A DNA stretch of 64,000 nt from Datisca glomerata. Lineage: Eukaryota; Streptophyta; Magnoliopsida; Cucurbitales; Datiscaceae. Positions within the stretch are counted from its first letter, which is position 1; each line of letters begins with the position of its first letter. The stretch lies in NCBI GenBank assembly GCA_003255025.1, contig QANY01007217.1, forward strand, positions 1 through 64,000, given 5' to 3'. A program made the translations under genes and the position numbers. A model generated the notes under the pieces. That model did no database searches, was not told where the DNA came from, and saw only the letters and a list, made by a program, of their open reading frames with translations. Shown here in pieces: positions 45,732 through 58,094 of this stretch.

Positions 45732-46139
45732 TCATCTTTTCTTTCTTTTGAGCTCCCACTCTCCCTCTATCAGCCTTGGTCGGTCTATATCCAAGCCCAA
45801 ACCTTTGCTCGGTCTATATCCAAGCCCAAACCTTTGCTTATTCTTGTCCCAATTGATTAACTTATTTATGGTTTGATACTCACTCCTGAGTCTTTTGCCT
45901 GGCTTGTATCCGACTTTTATCATCAACTTTGCCACCATCCGAGATGCTTTTGATATGCTTGGATTTGGAGTGAGTTTTTCACTAGCAGCAAACGTGGTGT
46001 TCAAGATTTCAAATGATCGAAATAAGCACTCCAATGCTTCTTCTACTGCTTTAACATATGACATGGTAGCCGGCTTGGATACTAGTAAGTCTTCTTCCCC
46101 ATATATACAAATGATTTTATGATCCATTATGAATTTCAA
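45732..46139 (-). pseudogene. Copy B post-protease G-patch-like segment
   Basis: A 135-codon open piece: DHKIICIYGEEDLLVSKPAT, then KLMIKVGYKPGKRL, which resembles the G-patch-like motif common in this lineage between protease and RT. A 29-bp tandem duplication (45781-45838) shifts its C-terminal frame. Confidence 0.6.
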
Positions 46140-46199
46140 CTTTTGATGTAAGGAAGACAGTACTACCCCAAAAGAAAAGAAAGCGAAGTAAGTGGTTTA

Positions 46200-48420
46200 G
46201 TTATTCTATCACCTTATACTCACTTTGCTTGATGAGTTTCAAAAATTCACATACTTCATCTTCAGACGCTGCTGTTTCTTTCTCTATACCACTCATTATA
46301 TTCAGGTCTATCACTTGGCCGTTATACATCTCTTTTTGGAACTCATGACCATTGTGGCTTTCTTTGGCTTTCCCTTTCCTTTCTTTCAAACTCGTCTCTT
46401 TTATCAAGTTTCAAAACATCTGGTGTGTAGTATCTGGCACTCCTCGTCATCCCACCTAGTCCTAAAATATTAGTTATGAGGAGATTGAGATTGACAGATT
46501 TAGCGCTTGAGTTTTGTCGTTACCACTTTGCATAACCTTATATTCGTTCCTCCATGGTACTGATCTTTGAATGCAAATGAACGTGATATTTGGATGGTGA
46601 GGGGCGTCAAAACATAAGATGTAGTGGTGCGAATTGACTTTTCCTTATAATGTATTGTAAGAGGTTTTGAGATATAGGATGACACTTCAACATTTACTTC
46701 AGACGATTCTTTAGTTATCATGAGGACTAAAGAGTCATCTTCTTGATATTCTCTTTCTACTTTATGACTTATTATAAGTATCTTTGCATCCAACAACCTT
46801 TGCACTTCCGTTATAAATCAACACATTCCTCAATTGTATACCCAATCACATTTTCATGAAACAAGTAATCAAAGTCATGCATATGCTTCTTAGAAATGCC
46901 TTCATCCTCTGAGCATGTTGGGTAGATGTACCCTGCTTTAGAAAGAAGATGGAAAAAATACTTTCATTGACATGCTCACATCTTCCACATCCTTCTTTCC
47001 ATATGAAAAAGATTCATCAATTGCGTTTATGGTAGGATTCCCATGATTTGGTAGAGGGATGGAATTGATATCTAGGTTTCCATTAGCCTTTTTAAAATTC
47101 AACCATCCACCCTTGATCAATGCTTGTACTCTACCCTTTAATGTCGTGCGATTCTCAGTCGAATGTTCTACTGCCCCAGCATGATAATCACAATGAGCAG
47201 TATGATCGTACCACCTTAAGTATCGTGGCTAGAGAGGTTCATAAGGAATTGGCACCAATTGATTATTTTGTATCAATTGTGGTAAGAGTTTTGTATATGA
47301 TGTAGGGATCATATCATATTGGACAAAATGTTGATTATTTCTATTTTCCCTCAGAGGCTGATCAGCTTGACCAACATTTTACTGGTGAGTCGGTGATCTG
47401 AAATCGGGTCTTGGGTTGTTTTGAGATGTTGATTGTTGAGAGTGATAATTATATGGAATTTTTGAGGTGTTTGCCACATATGATGTCGCAGACTTGGGCC
47501 CTTCACAATACTTTGAAAATCCTGGCCCCAGGTTCACAATTTGTGATGAGTATCCAAAATTGATCATATGTACATCCCATTCTTTTCGCTTCAATGACGA
47601 CCCTTTTTTTACAGATGATGTATCTGATACGACTTCTTTTCGCTTCACCAATCACTATAATGTCAGAGAAGTTGTTTGGAGCATTTCTAATCATCCTATC
47701 ATAGAATGAAGATCTCAAGATGTTAATAAACATTGCAGCATCTCTTTTTCTGATAGGGGGTGTACCTGAGTAACTATTTCCTCCACCTTTGCGCATATTC
47801 TTTAAAGCCTTTAGTAGGATTTTTCGCCATCCTTTGTAGATCCAGACGATCAGGAGCTATGTCTATGTTGTACTTGTATTGTCTTAAAAAATCATCAGCT
47901 AAATCTTTCCACCTCTAAATATGTTGGTTATCTAATTGGATATACCAGCGAGATGCAGCCCCCATCAAGCTATCTTGTAAGAAATGATTCAGTAGCTTAT
48001 TATCATTTACAAAAGCAGTCATCTTTCTACAATACATAATAAAGTGATTTCTCGGGCATGTACTACCACCATATTTTTCAAATTCATGTAGTTTGAATTT
48101 AAGTGGGATGGTTACATCCGGGACCAAACATAATTAGGTGGCATCAATGGTACCATATAAATCAGACCCTTTAACGGCACATAATCTCTCCTATAGAAAG
48201 TCCAGCTTATCTTTCGACAGTGGGTCTTCGCTTGGTTTGGTAATAGGTCTCTGCACTTTTGGATCATCAATATCGCGTATGACGATTGGCTCATTAGCGA
48301 GTTCGCCTTGTAGAGTGAAAGCTTGGTTATGGCCAGGTCCCATTATGGATGGGTTGTACCCAATTTTCCCTGTCTGCATCATTTATTGGACATTTGGAAA
48401 TGGATAGTGCTGGATATTCA
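46200..48420 (-). pseudogene. Copy B gag and C-terminal gag relic
   Basis: Gag pieces: DLYGTIDAT-type start (48170), FKLHEFEKYGGSTCPRNH, LLNHFLQDSLMGAASRWYIQ (47950 region) and RNAPNNFSDIIVIGEAKRS. The C-terminal part (47120-46200) has NPTINAIDESFSYGKKDVED and LLDAKILIISHK. Several stops and small deletions. A (TAA)8 microsatellite is at 48576-48599. Confidence 0.68.
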
Positions 48421-48575
48421 CTGGTAGTGAAGCATGCTGAAACTGGTCAGACGTTGATAGGATGGAGTGAACCTAGGAGGGTAAGGTGGAGTATCGTTTG
48501 ACAGTTGATTTTATGATGATTGTTCCCCTTGTGGATTTTCCATTACTGACGGTGAGGAGTTCCAAGACTCTGGCC

Positions 48576-48599
48576 AATAATAATAATAATAATAATAAT
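48576..48599. repeat. (TAA)n microsatellite, 8 units
   Basis: Perfect trinucleotide run inside the copy B spacer between ORF1 and gag. Copy C lacks it at the corresponding place. Confidence 0.85.
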
Positions 48600-48759
48600 G
48601 ATAGTAAATTTATGCATGAGAAATATTACTGCGCAAAGTGAAAGTCCAGAAGTACGCCAGTTCATTCAATTAGTAGATTCATCCACTACATTTGAGTATA
48701 TAGAAGTCAATTACATTACTTCGAAATATGAGTTTATATAAAATGACCCAAATCCTGGT

Positions 48760-49500
48760 TCATTTATTCCTAGACAAGTTATCCCCATTAGGATGGATGG
48801 GCAAAACACTTCTCTTCAAAAATGATACTTCTTCCGCCAAATTTCTTGCTCTCACATCCATGCCTTTCAGCCAGTCCACAACCTGCTTAGATCGGTGTCG
48901 AATCAAGTCGTACTCTTGTTGCAACAATCGGTAGTCATATCTCAGTGCATCGACATTAGCATTATTATTTCTTGCCAATTTCTTTACCACATTCTGATAA
49001 GCTCTAACTTGGTGCTTGAGGTTTGCGATGACTTTCAATAGTTCTTCACAATCATTTGTTGACTTGGTCTTCCTAACTTTCCGATTCTCTAAATCAATTT
49101 GTAAATTATCACCGATTCATCGTAATGAGTCATATTGTTCTTCTAACTCAACCATGTATGCATTTTTCTTATAAACAGTCCCTTTCACCTCTCCTAAAAC
49201 CTCTTGTACAAGCTTATTTTTCTTTTCTAGCTTCATGATTCGATCCTCCTGTTTGTAGATCACCCTTCACAAATTCTCATTGTCTTCTACCATCTTTCTA
49301 ATTTTTTTGTTCAGTTTGTGAGTGTTTTTCCCAACTCTGAGTTTTTTTCATTTCAGGTATTCTTGGTCCTCAACCTTGTTTCTCAAATCTCTGGGTTGTT
49401 TTTTAATTTCGATCCTGTGTTTGTCAGATAAATTTACCTCGACTATTAGTCATCTGTTTTCTTCCAAGATAGCTACATTATTTTGATGCTCCTCATATAA
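48760..49500 (-). pseudogene. Copy B ORF1 C-terminal coiled coil
   Basis: A 92-codon piece (49038-48760) reads NLKHQVRAYQNVVKKLARNN and DYRLLQQEYDLIRHRSKQV, a long heptad-rich helix. Decayed heptad sequence continues upstream to about 49500. Its counterpart in copy C is at 58095-58800. Confidence 0.6.
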
Positions 49501-49916
49501 CTCATCTCGCTCCTTTTTCACAATCTTTTGATGTGTTTCTGGTGATTTGGATGATTATGAATCCTCAACTGGTAAGGCAATAAATACTTTGCTTCTACTC
49601 TCAAGCCATACTTCATACTCCTTTGTTCAGTTCATGTGATTTTCTCATTTTACATCATTCTCGTTATTTTCCAAGCTCCAATCAAGTGCTGCAGTTTTTA
49701 TTCACTATCTTGAGAATCGTAACTGATTTGAATATCCTTTAATGCGTGCATGGAAGGGATAAACTATCTCATGTATAATTGATGGAGAACCATTAGTGGA
49801 GCATAACTAGTACAACCCCATGGTCCAGGGAGCGGGACCTATTAAAAGTCACCAAATCTATAGGTCATCAATGTTAACAACATCTAGTGGGCCTTCTAGA
49901 TAACATCCTCATCTTT

Positions 49917-50795
49917 CTACTTTGATAGGTGTGAGAGCCTATGCCAATTCCATTTGGCCATTCCAAATTCTGTAATGGGGATTCTCGTCTTCATCCATGG
50001 ACTTGAAAATTTAACTTGAGGACATTTGAAATCTGGTGGACATCTTAGATGGCTAAAAATCCAAATACATAAAAGGCATGGAGAGCCGATGAACTTTCCT
50101 TTTCCAAACACTCGGATGTGATTTAAGGAACAAAAGGTCTCAGCGAGAATTGAGATAACATGGTTAACACCAAGTTCAACTTCAAGGAACATTTTTATCA
50201 CTTTATCATTCACATAACCTTGGATCTTTGGAAACAACACAATGCCATAAATAAACTGAGCATAAAGAGCCATACCCCTATCTTCTTTCAAGACATTTTG
50301 GGTGAGATCTGAAAGATAATCCAGTGGCACACACTCATTGCCCCCTTTAATTTTCAGCCTTTTCTCAATCTGAGACTCATGGACAGTACCCAAGAGCTTA
50401 GATAAACTTTATCCGTGTTTTGCAGCGGGACGATCAGTAGGGCTTGATATTCTTAAATTGTAGAAGCAAGATCAATTGTTTCAAAGGTGAAACATCTGTA
50501 CAGAAGGTCTCAGAAATGCATTAAAGCCTCAAGAATGGGAGCATTGACTGTAATATACAGAAGATATGTGATGTGACCATATTTGCCAACAAACATAGTT
50601 TTTTTCTGTGGTGAAAAATCCTCTCATATCTTCTTCAACCTCTCCAAGTCAATGTGTGAGAACTTTATCTTAGTGATTGATAGTAGAAGAGTGGCATCCT
50701 CATTTTACAAACAATCTCCTTTTCATTTGTACGTTTCCTCTGACCATTGGGCTATTGTAACTTGATCATCTATTACACTCGGAGTGGAAATCATG
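49917..50795 (-). pseudogene. Copy B ORF1, plant mobile-domain-like (DUF7745)
   Basis: Begins MISTPSVIDDQVTIAQWSEE near 50795. LLYRCFTFETIDLASTI and the 158-codon clean piece (50393-49917), with ALYAQFIYGIVLFPKIQGYV and ILAETFCSLNHIRVFGKGKF, match the extra N-terminal ORF of Tat/Ogre elements. Stops upstream of 50393 break the front part. Confidence 0.7.
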
Positions 50796-51400
50796 GTCTC
50801 TAAATATGAATGAATTGAATACTTCTTTACAATCCCTATTATGCAGCATGATGCATGTATGCAAAAAATAAAGATGAAGTCAGAAGTGGAACAATGGGGA
50901 AGGAAAGAAATGCTTAAGTAGTGTAAGACAAAATTTATCATGATACTAGAATCTCTATTTCTATTAAACATTGGTCATTAGATGGGCTCTAAAAAAATGC
51001 ATATGTGGTTGGGCTCTCAAATATCTTAATAGGCTTTCAGGTTATCCTCACCATTATCCAAATGGAGTAACAGGGCCCCCCAAATGGTATCCCGAAATGG
51101 TTAGCCTGAGTGAGAACTTTCATTAGCCTTCACAGAAATCACAATACCACGAAGGCATTCCATTACTCATTCTCACTGATCCGGAAGTGAAAGCCCGGGT
51201 ATATGGCTAGCGTATCTGTGTGAAATTAGAAATTATGTAAAGAAATATACTTCGTAAAAAAATGAACTATATACAACTACAAGCATGAATAATAAAAATA
51301 ATGAATGAATTAAACGAACAAAAAACCACACAAAAAGAATAGTATATGATAAAATTTTGGCTTGACTATCTATTGATTTAAAAATGGTTAGACCAATTGA

Positions 51401-51420
51401 TGTCCCCAGCAAAGTCGCCA
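51401..51420 (-). promoter_or_regulatory. Primer binding site of copy B
   Basis: TGGCGACTTTGCTGGGGACA, 3 bp inside the LTR end. Its form is that of the Arg-tRNA-type site reported for Ogre elements. Confidence 0.72.
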
Positions 51421-51423
51421 AGC

Positions 51424-51967
51424 TGTCAAAATGTGCATGCAGTGTGGAGCGGAGATTGACAAATCATTTTGAAAAAGTTAAATTTTGAGTCCCCACCAAT
51501 CATTTTTGGGTATGATTGGCCACCCAACAAAAATTTTGGTCTACAAAAACTCAAAGTTGGTCCGGGAGTCATTTGCGTATGGAGAAGGTATTAGCACCCC
51601 ACAACACCCATTGTTCAAATTTAATCAAATGCTATCCAAATTATACTTTAAAACAAGATTAAAGAAATTCATTTTTGAATTCTCCATTAGTTATGTTTTT
51701 GTATCATAATTAAATCAAACTAAATGACCTTTAATATGTGGTACAAAGACCATTGAAAAAATATTTTTTTCATTTTTGTTTAAAACTTTTTAAAATCAAA
51801 GCATTATTGGAGTTATTCTTGACATTCAAAAAATAACTTCTCAACTCAGTAGTTCAAGAAGTTTGGTATCCCAAAAAACCTCAAAGTCCATCATAGGGAA
51901 CTTTTTTTAGGGAAAACTAAATAATGAATTTAACAAAATTTAAGTCTAATTGTTAAGATTGTAATCT
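51424..51967 (-). mobile_element. LTR fragment shared by Tat copies B and C
   Basis: On the minus strand this is the last ~545 bp of the LTR, ending ...TTTTGACA at 51424 next to the primer site. It matches 19702-20240. At 51967 it is joined directly to the second RNase H of copy C, so the rest of that LTR and the copy C integrase are missing. Confidence 0.75.
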
Positions 51968-52009
51968 CCCCATTCTTTATATACTCGCTTTTCAATTTTA
52001 ATGGGTTTC

Positions 52010-52430
52010 ACTTATTCTTTGAAGTCTGCGGCGAACATGGATGCTAGAGTTGCCAGTGCATCTGCATTTTGATTATTCTCTCTAGGTATATGGTCAAATG
52101 AGATCACTTCAAAAGTTCAGCTTAACTTAGTTGCATATTTGTTGTTAGGTACCAGCTTGAAGTCTCTAGCTTCACATTCTCCGTTTAGTTGTCGTATCAC
52201 CAATAATGAATCTCCGTACACTCAAAGCTTTCTTATCTTCATATCATAAGCTGCTTGAATTCCCATGGAACATGCCTCGTATTCTGCCACATTGTTTGTG
52301 CAGTCAAAGCATAGTTTTACCGTGAATGGGAAAAAATTTCCCTTAGGGGATATGAGGATTGGCCCAATTCTATGTCCTACATCATTAGATGCACCATCAA
52401 ATAACATTGTCCATAATTCTGGATCCATAG
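52010..52430 (-). pseudogene. Copy C second RNase H (archaeal type)
   Basis: DPELWTMLFDGASNDVGHRI, NNVAEYEACSMGIQAAYDMK and, after a stop-free stretch in another frame, YGDSLLVIRQLNGE and QNADALATLASMF. Catalytic Asp/Glu/Asp positions are all visible, but a stop follows RKLSV in the main frame. This extra RNase H distinguishes Tat/Ogre from most other gypsy lineages. Confidence 0.74.
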
Positions 52431-52549
52431 ATTCTCCTTCATTTTTTTAATATGATTCATATGTTCTCATTAGGAAAATAAAACTCCATAGGCTCATAAT
52501 CTTGCACTGGTTGATCTGCCAGATAATCAGCAAGTACACTTTCTTTTAT

Positions 52550-53080
52550 TGACTTTCTCATGACATAGACAATATCATATTCCGTGAGCAACATTTTCCA
52601 TTTAGAAATTCACCCAGAAGTGATGGATTTTCAAAGATATACTTGATTGGATCCATCTTTGAAATTAACCAAGTGGTGTGGTATAACATGTACCGTCTAA
52701 GCCGATGAACAACCCAGGCTAATGCACAACACGTTTTCTCCAACATCAAATAATTAGCCTCGTAGTTTGTGAACCTTTTGCTTAAATAGTATATTGCTTG
52801 TTCTTTCCTTCCAGAGGCATCGTGTTGACCAAGTACGCAAACCATGAATTAACCTGTTATTATAAGATACAAAATGAGTGGACGCCCTGGAGTTGGAGGA
52901 ACAAGTATAGGCGGATTTTGTAAGTATTGCTTGATCTTCTAAAAAGAAATTTGACAATCATCATTCCATCCTTCTGTATCACTTTTGCGGAGAAGTTTAA
53001 AGATATGTTCATAAGTTACAGTTAGCTGTGAGATGAATCAGGCTATGTAATTTAATCTCCCCAAGAAACCTCTAACTTAC
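52550..53080 (-). pseudogene. Copy C RNase H
   Basis: CVLGQHDASGRKEQAIYYLS, FTNYEANYLMLEKTCCALAW and LYHTTWLISKMDPIKYIFEN are the classic gypsy RNase H blocks, in one 95-codon open piece (52845-52558). Upstream pieces connect it to RT with frame changes near 52850 and 53100. Confidence 0.78.
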
Positions 53081-53141
53081 TTTTGAGTTTGAGGTGGTGG
53101 CATATCAATCATGGCTCGAACCTTGTCAGGGTCAACTTTTA

Positions 53142-53990
53142 TTACTCTAAAGATGTTGCAAATGTACACTTTGTCGGGTTAAGCTTTAACTGGAACTTCC
53201 TCAACCGTTCAAATATTTTTCGCCGAGTGATCGTATGATCTTCCTCTTGATGAGATTTGGCAATCATATCATCAACGTACACTTCGATTTCTTTATGCAT
53301 CATATCATGAAACAATATTACGATTGCACGCTGGTAAGTCGCCCATGCATTCTTTAAACCAAATGGCATAACCTTATAACAAAATGTACCCCACAAAGTT
53401 ATAAAAGTCATCTTTTCATGGTCTTCAAGAGCTATTTTGATTTGGTTATAACCTGAAAAACCATCCATGAAAGAGAAGGTCAAATGTCCTGCAGTGTTAT
53501 CTACTAAGACATCGATATGGGGTAATGAAAAATTATCCTTGGGGCTTGCCCGATTTAAGTCTCTATAATCGACGCACACCCTTCCTTTCCCATTTTACTT
53601 CAGCACTAGGACTATGTTAGCAACATATTCAGGATATTTTGCTACTTCTAGAAAACCCGCATCTACTTGCTTTTTAACTTCTTCTTTGATCTGTACCAAC
53701 ATGTCTGGTTTCATTTTCTGTAAATTTTGTCGCACTGGTTTACTTTCTGGCATAAGTGGCAAATGATGAACCACGATATCAGTGTCTAGACCTGGAATAT
53801 CTTGGTAAGACCATGCAAAGACGTCAATATACTCTTTGAGTAACTCAATGAATTCTCGACGGCTTTGGCTTGCTAAAGAAGTGCCGATTTGGACTTGTTT
53901 CGTCTCTCCCTCCACTCCCAAATTTATCACCTCCGTTAACTCTTGATATGGTTGAGTTATTTTTTCATCCTCTTCTACCATTCTTAACAT
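53142..53990 (-). pseudogene. Copy C reverse transcriptase with its N-terminal linker
   Basis: Two open pieces, 53990-53595 (131 codons, DVFAWSYQDIPGLD, KPVRQNLQKMKPDM) and 53579-53142 (145 codons, [50 protein letters not shown]). They are separated by one nonsense codon between VLK and NGKGR, where copy B has Lys. A ~45-bp deletion relative to copy B ends the domain at 53142. Otherwise it is close to intact. Confidence 0.82.
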
Positions 53991-55067
53991 TTTCAGAGAT
54001 GGTTCAAAATTATCCTCGTCACTTTCATCTGACTCTACGCTAAGAATGAGATTGTCAGAGTTATTTCTTATGCTCTTGTTTTCAAAATTACCATTCTCGA
54101 ACCTGAATCAGATTATTGGATGAAAGGAAGGTGAGAAAATAAAATAAACAATGCATGAATATGAAGAACATTTCAGAAATGGAAAAAAGTAGACATAAAA
54201 TGAAGAATAAAAAGAACTGAAATTGTATTTATCATTAGCCAAAAGAAGACGAAACAAGTTTTTAGATTTTCATTCAAAGAGATGACATGAAATAGACGAG
54301 AACATAAACCCATAACAACAAAATTCCTAAGGCATTGGGTAGAATCATTAGAATTTTGGCACGAACACATTACTCTTGAAAATTTCCGAGAAGCACCGGT
54401 AGCTCGGTGACGTCCCAATTGTTAAGCTCATGATCTAAATCGTATCGAGAAACTAAGTCCTATGTACTTTCACTTGATGATTTTCCCAAGATTGTGGATA
54501 TTGAAAGCTGGGCGATATCATCTTCAAGGTCGTACTGTTCTACCATAACCGGTTCTTCAAATAAAATTCCCCACTTCTAAAGGATTCAGAATTATGGGGT
54601 ATGATCGCCATTTCCATATCGAATTCCCTATTTTTGAGCCTAGCAATCCTCTTTTCTTTCTTTTGAGCTTCCACTCTCCTTCTATCAGCCTTGGTCGGTC
54701 TATATCCAAGCCCAAACCTTTGTTCATTCTTATCCTACTCGATTAACTTATTTATGCATTGATGCTTACCCCCGAGTCTTTACCTGGCTTGTATCCCCCC
54801 TTTTATCATCAACTTTGCCACCATCTGAGATGCTTTTGATAGGCTTGATTTTGAAGCGAGTTTCCCACTAGTAACAAATGTGGTGTTTGGAATCTCAAAT
54901 GATCAAAATGAGTACCCCAATGCTTCTTCTGTCGCCTCAACATACGACATGGTAGCCGACTTGGATACCAATAAATCTTCTTCCCAATATATACAAATGA
55001 GTTTATGATCCATTATAAATTTCAGCTTCTGATGTAATGAAGACGCTACTACCCCGGTAGAGTGAAT

Positions 55068-55493
55068 CTATGGTCGACCTAAAAGAAAACTGTATGCTGG
55101 ATTTATGTCCATCACTGGGAAAACAATATTGAATAGGCATGTCTCGATTTGAATTTGTATCTCTATGTCTCCGACTACTTCTCTTCGAGTACCGTCGAAT
55201 GCTCTTACTATCATCATGCTTGGTCGCATATATGTTGTGTCCACAGGGAGCTTTACTAGTGTGAATCTTGGCATTACATTTAGAGATGAGCCGTTATCAA
55301 TCAATACTTTTGCAATAACATAATCTCTACATTTCATGGATATATGTAGAGCTTTGATGTGTCCAGTACCATCGGCAGGGATTTCATCATCTGTGAAAGT
55401 GATAACATTTGGTGCGGTAATATTTCTCACAATTCCACTCAACTTCTCCATCGTAATGTCATGACAGACATATGCTTGATTCAAAACCTTCAA
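55068..55493 (-). pseudogene. Copy C aspartic protease
   Basis: A 141-codon open piece with AKVLIDNGSSLNVMP (active site D-N-G-S, a form usual in this lineage), VRAFDGTRREVVGDIEIQI and SFLLGRP. It lies between gag and RT. A stop follows GRP. Confidence 0.78.
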
Positions 55494-55519
55494 TAATGCT
55501 TGGCGATGTGGTTCAAAAT

Positions 55520-56488
55520 TCAGAAAGAGTGACAGTAAAGATATGAAGTAGGTAAGCGATTAAGTTGTTCCATCACCTTATACTCGCTTTGCTTGATGAG
55601 CTTAAAAAATTCACATACTTCTTCAGACACTGCTCTTTCTTTTTCCGTACCTCTTATTATATCCGGGTCTATCACTTGGCCACCATGCATTTCTCCTTGA
55701 AATTCATGACCATTGCCGCTTTCTTTGGCTTTCCCTTCCCTTTGCCTTTCAAACTCGCTTTTATCCGTTTTCAAAACTTCTAGCGTGTAGCATCTGCCAC
55801 TCCTCGTCATCCCACCTACTCCTGAAATATTAGTTATGGGGAGATCGGGGTCAGATGGATTTAACGCTTGAGTTTTGTCGTTGCTGCTTGTAATGACCTC
55901 ATATCCATATGTCCATGGTAATGCTCTTAAATCCTTATAAGCAAACGCACCCGGTATTCGGATGGTGATAGGCATCGGAGCATAAGATGTAGTGGTGTGA
56001 GTTGACTTTTCCTCATAATGTATTGTGAGAGGTTTTGGGATATAGGACGACACTTCAACATTAATTTCATGTGATTCTTTAGTTATCATGAGGACTAAAA
56101 AGTCATCTTCCTGGTATTCTTTTTCTCCTTTATGACTTATTGTAAGTATCTTTGCATCCAACAACTTTTGCACTTCCACTTTAAAATCAGCACATTCCTC
56201 AACTGTATGCCCCGTCACATTTTTATGAAACAAACAATCAAAGTCATGCATATGCTTCCTAGAAACGCCTTCATCCTTTGAGCGTGTTAAGTAGATGTAC
56301 CCTGTTCTAGAAAGAAGATGAAAAAGTATTTCCATTGACATGCTCACATCTTCCACATCCCTCTTTCCATATAAAAAATATTTCTCAATTGCATTTACGA
56401 TAGGATTCCCATGATTTGGTAAAGGATTGAAATTGATATCTGGATTCCCATTAGTCTTTTTGAAATTCAACCATCCAGCCTTGATCAA
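55520..56488 (-). pseudogene. Copy C gag C-terminal part, longest intact stretch
   Basis: 322 codons without a stop, starting MIKAGWLNFKKTNGNPDINF. HDFDCLFHKNVTGHTVEECA is a zinc-knuckle-like C/H cluster, followed by ADFKVEVQKLLDAKIL. A Ser/Thr/Pro-rich spacer and an acidic, Lys-rich tail follow. It is part of the gag polyprotein and not a host gene. Confidence 0.7.
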
Positions 56489-56489
56489 T

Positions 56490-57950
56490 GCTTGTACTCT
56501 ACATTTTAATGTCGTTCAATTCTCAGTCGAATGTCCCACTGCCCCAACATGATAATCACAACGAGCAGTCCGATCATACCACATTGGGTATGGTGGCTGT
56601 AGAGGTTCATAAGGAATTGGCACCAATTGATTATTCCATATCAATTGAGGTAAGAGTTCTGTATATGACATTGGGATTGGATCATATTGGACAAAACGTT
56701 GGTTATTTCTATTTCCCCTCAGAGACTGATCAGCCTGACCAACATTTTGCTGGTGAGTCGGTGGTCTGAAATTGGGTCTCGGGTTGTTTTGAAATGCTTA
56801 TTGTTGAGAGTGATAATTGTACAGAATTTGTGAGGTATTTGGGCCCTTCACTATTCTTTGGAAATCCAGGCCTCGGGTTTGCTGCTTGTGATAGGTACCC
56901 AAAAATTGATCGTTTCTACATCCCCTTCTTTTCACTTCAACGACGGCCCCTTTTTTACGGATGATGTATCAGATACGAATTCCAAAATTCTTCCATTCTT
57001 TACTCCATATTCAATCATTTCACCAATCACTATAATGTCAGAGAAGTTATTTCAAGCGTTTCCAATCATCTTATCGTAGAATGGAGATCTCAAGGTGTTG
57101 ATAAACACTGCAACCATCTCCTTTCCTGACAAGGGGGGTGTACTTGAGCAGCTAATTCCATCCACCTTTGCACATATTCTTTAAAGCCTTCAGTAGGCTT
57201 TTTCTCCATCCTTTGTAGATCTAGACGATCATGAGCCATGTCTATGTTGTACTTATATTATCTTAAGAAAGCATCAGCTAAATCTTTCCACCTCTGAATA
57301 TGTTGGTTATCCAATTGGATATACTAGTGAGATGCAGCCCATGTCAAGCTATCTTGAAAGAAATGAATCAGCAGCTTATCATCATTTGCACAAACAACCA
57401 TTTTTTTTGCAGTACATAATAAGGTGACTTCTCGGGCATGTACTACCATCATATTTTTCAAACTCAGGTAGTTTGAATTTGTGTGGGATGGTAACATCTG
57501 GGACCAAACATAATTGGTTGACATCAATGGTGCCATATACATCTAACCCTTCAATGGCGCGCAATCCTTCCTCTAAAAAGTCCAGGTTATCTTTCAACAA
57601 CGGGTCTTCACTTGGTTTAGTAACAGGCCTCTACCCCTTTGGGTCATCAACATCAGGTATGATGATTGGATCATTAGCGAGTTCGCTTTGTTGGTTGAAA
57701 GCTTGGTTATGGCCAGGTTCCATTGTGGATAGGTTGTACCCACTTTTCCCTGTCTCCATCATTTCCTAGACACTTAGAAATTGATACTGTTGGATATTTA
57801 CTAGTGGTGAAGCATGCTGAAAGTGGTCGGTCTGATGACGTTGATAGGTTGGAGTGAATCTAGGAGGGTATGGTAGAGTATCGTTTGGCATTTAATTTTG
57901 CGATGATTGAGCCCCTTGCGGATTTTCAAAACAGGCTTTTTCCTTACTCG
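56490..57950 (-). pseudogene. Copy C gag relic
   Basis: Pieces include LDFLEEGLRAIEGLDVYGTI, VPDVTIPHKFKLPEFEKYDG and STCPRSHLIMYCKK, the retrotransposon gag core, and a KEEIRELKDQMAKV-type helix at 57960-58000. Stops and a frame change near 57410 break the core. Confidence 0.7.
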
Positions 57951-58094
57951 CGACGAGGAGTTTCAGGACTTTTGCCATTTGGTCTTTCAGCTCCCTAATT
58001 TCTTCTTTCATTTCCTCTCGCGATTGCTCTCTTTCTTGCTCGTCCATGACCCTAACTTGAGCTTGCGTTCGATAAGGATGTCGGAGTTGACGGG

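Larger units (their letters stand above)
43446..51423 (-). mobile_element. Tat/Ogre-type Ty3/gypsy retrotransposon, copy B (decayed, 3' end lost)
   Basis: Read leftward from the primer site at 51420: ORF1 with DUF7745 (50795-49917), coiled coil (49500-48760), gag (48400-47380), gag C-terminal part (47120-46200), G-patch-like part (46139-45732), RT (44790-44000), RNase H (about 44000-43640) and the start of a second RNase H (43526-43446). An extra ORF before gag and a second, archaeal-type RNase H are hallmarks of the Tat/Ogre lineage. The aspartic protease between gag and RT is missing. The integrase and 3' LTR are lost at the 43445 junction. Every domain has stops or frameshifts. Confidence 0.78.

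Noticed and set aside
46225..46473. Plus-strand open frames opposite the Tat elements (also 45895, 55565, 57473)
   Set aside because: Antisense shadows of gag and RT relics without their own similarity.
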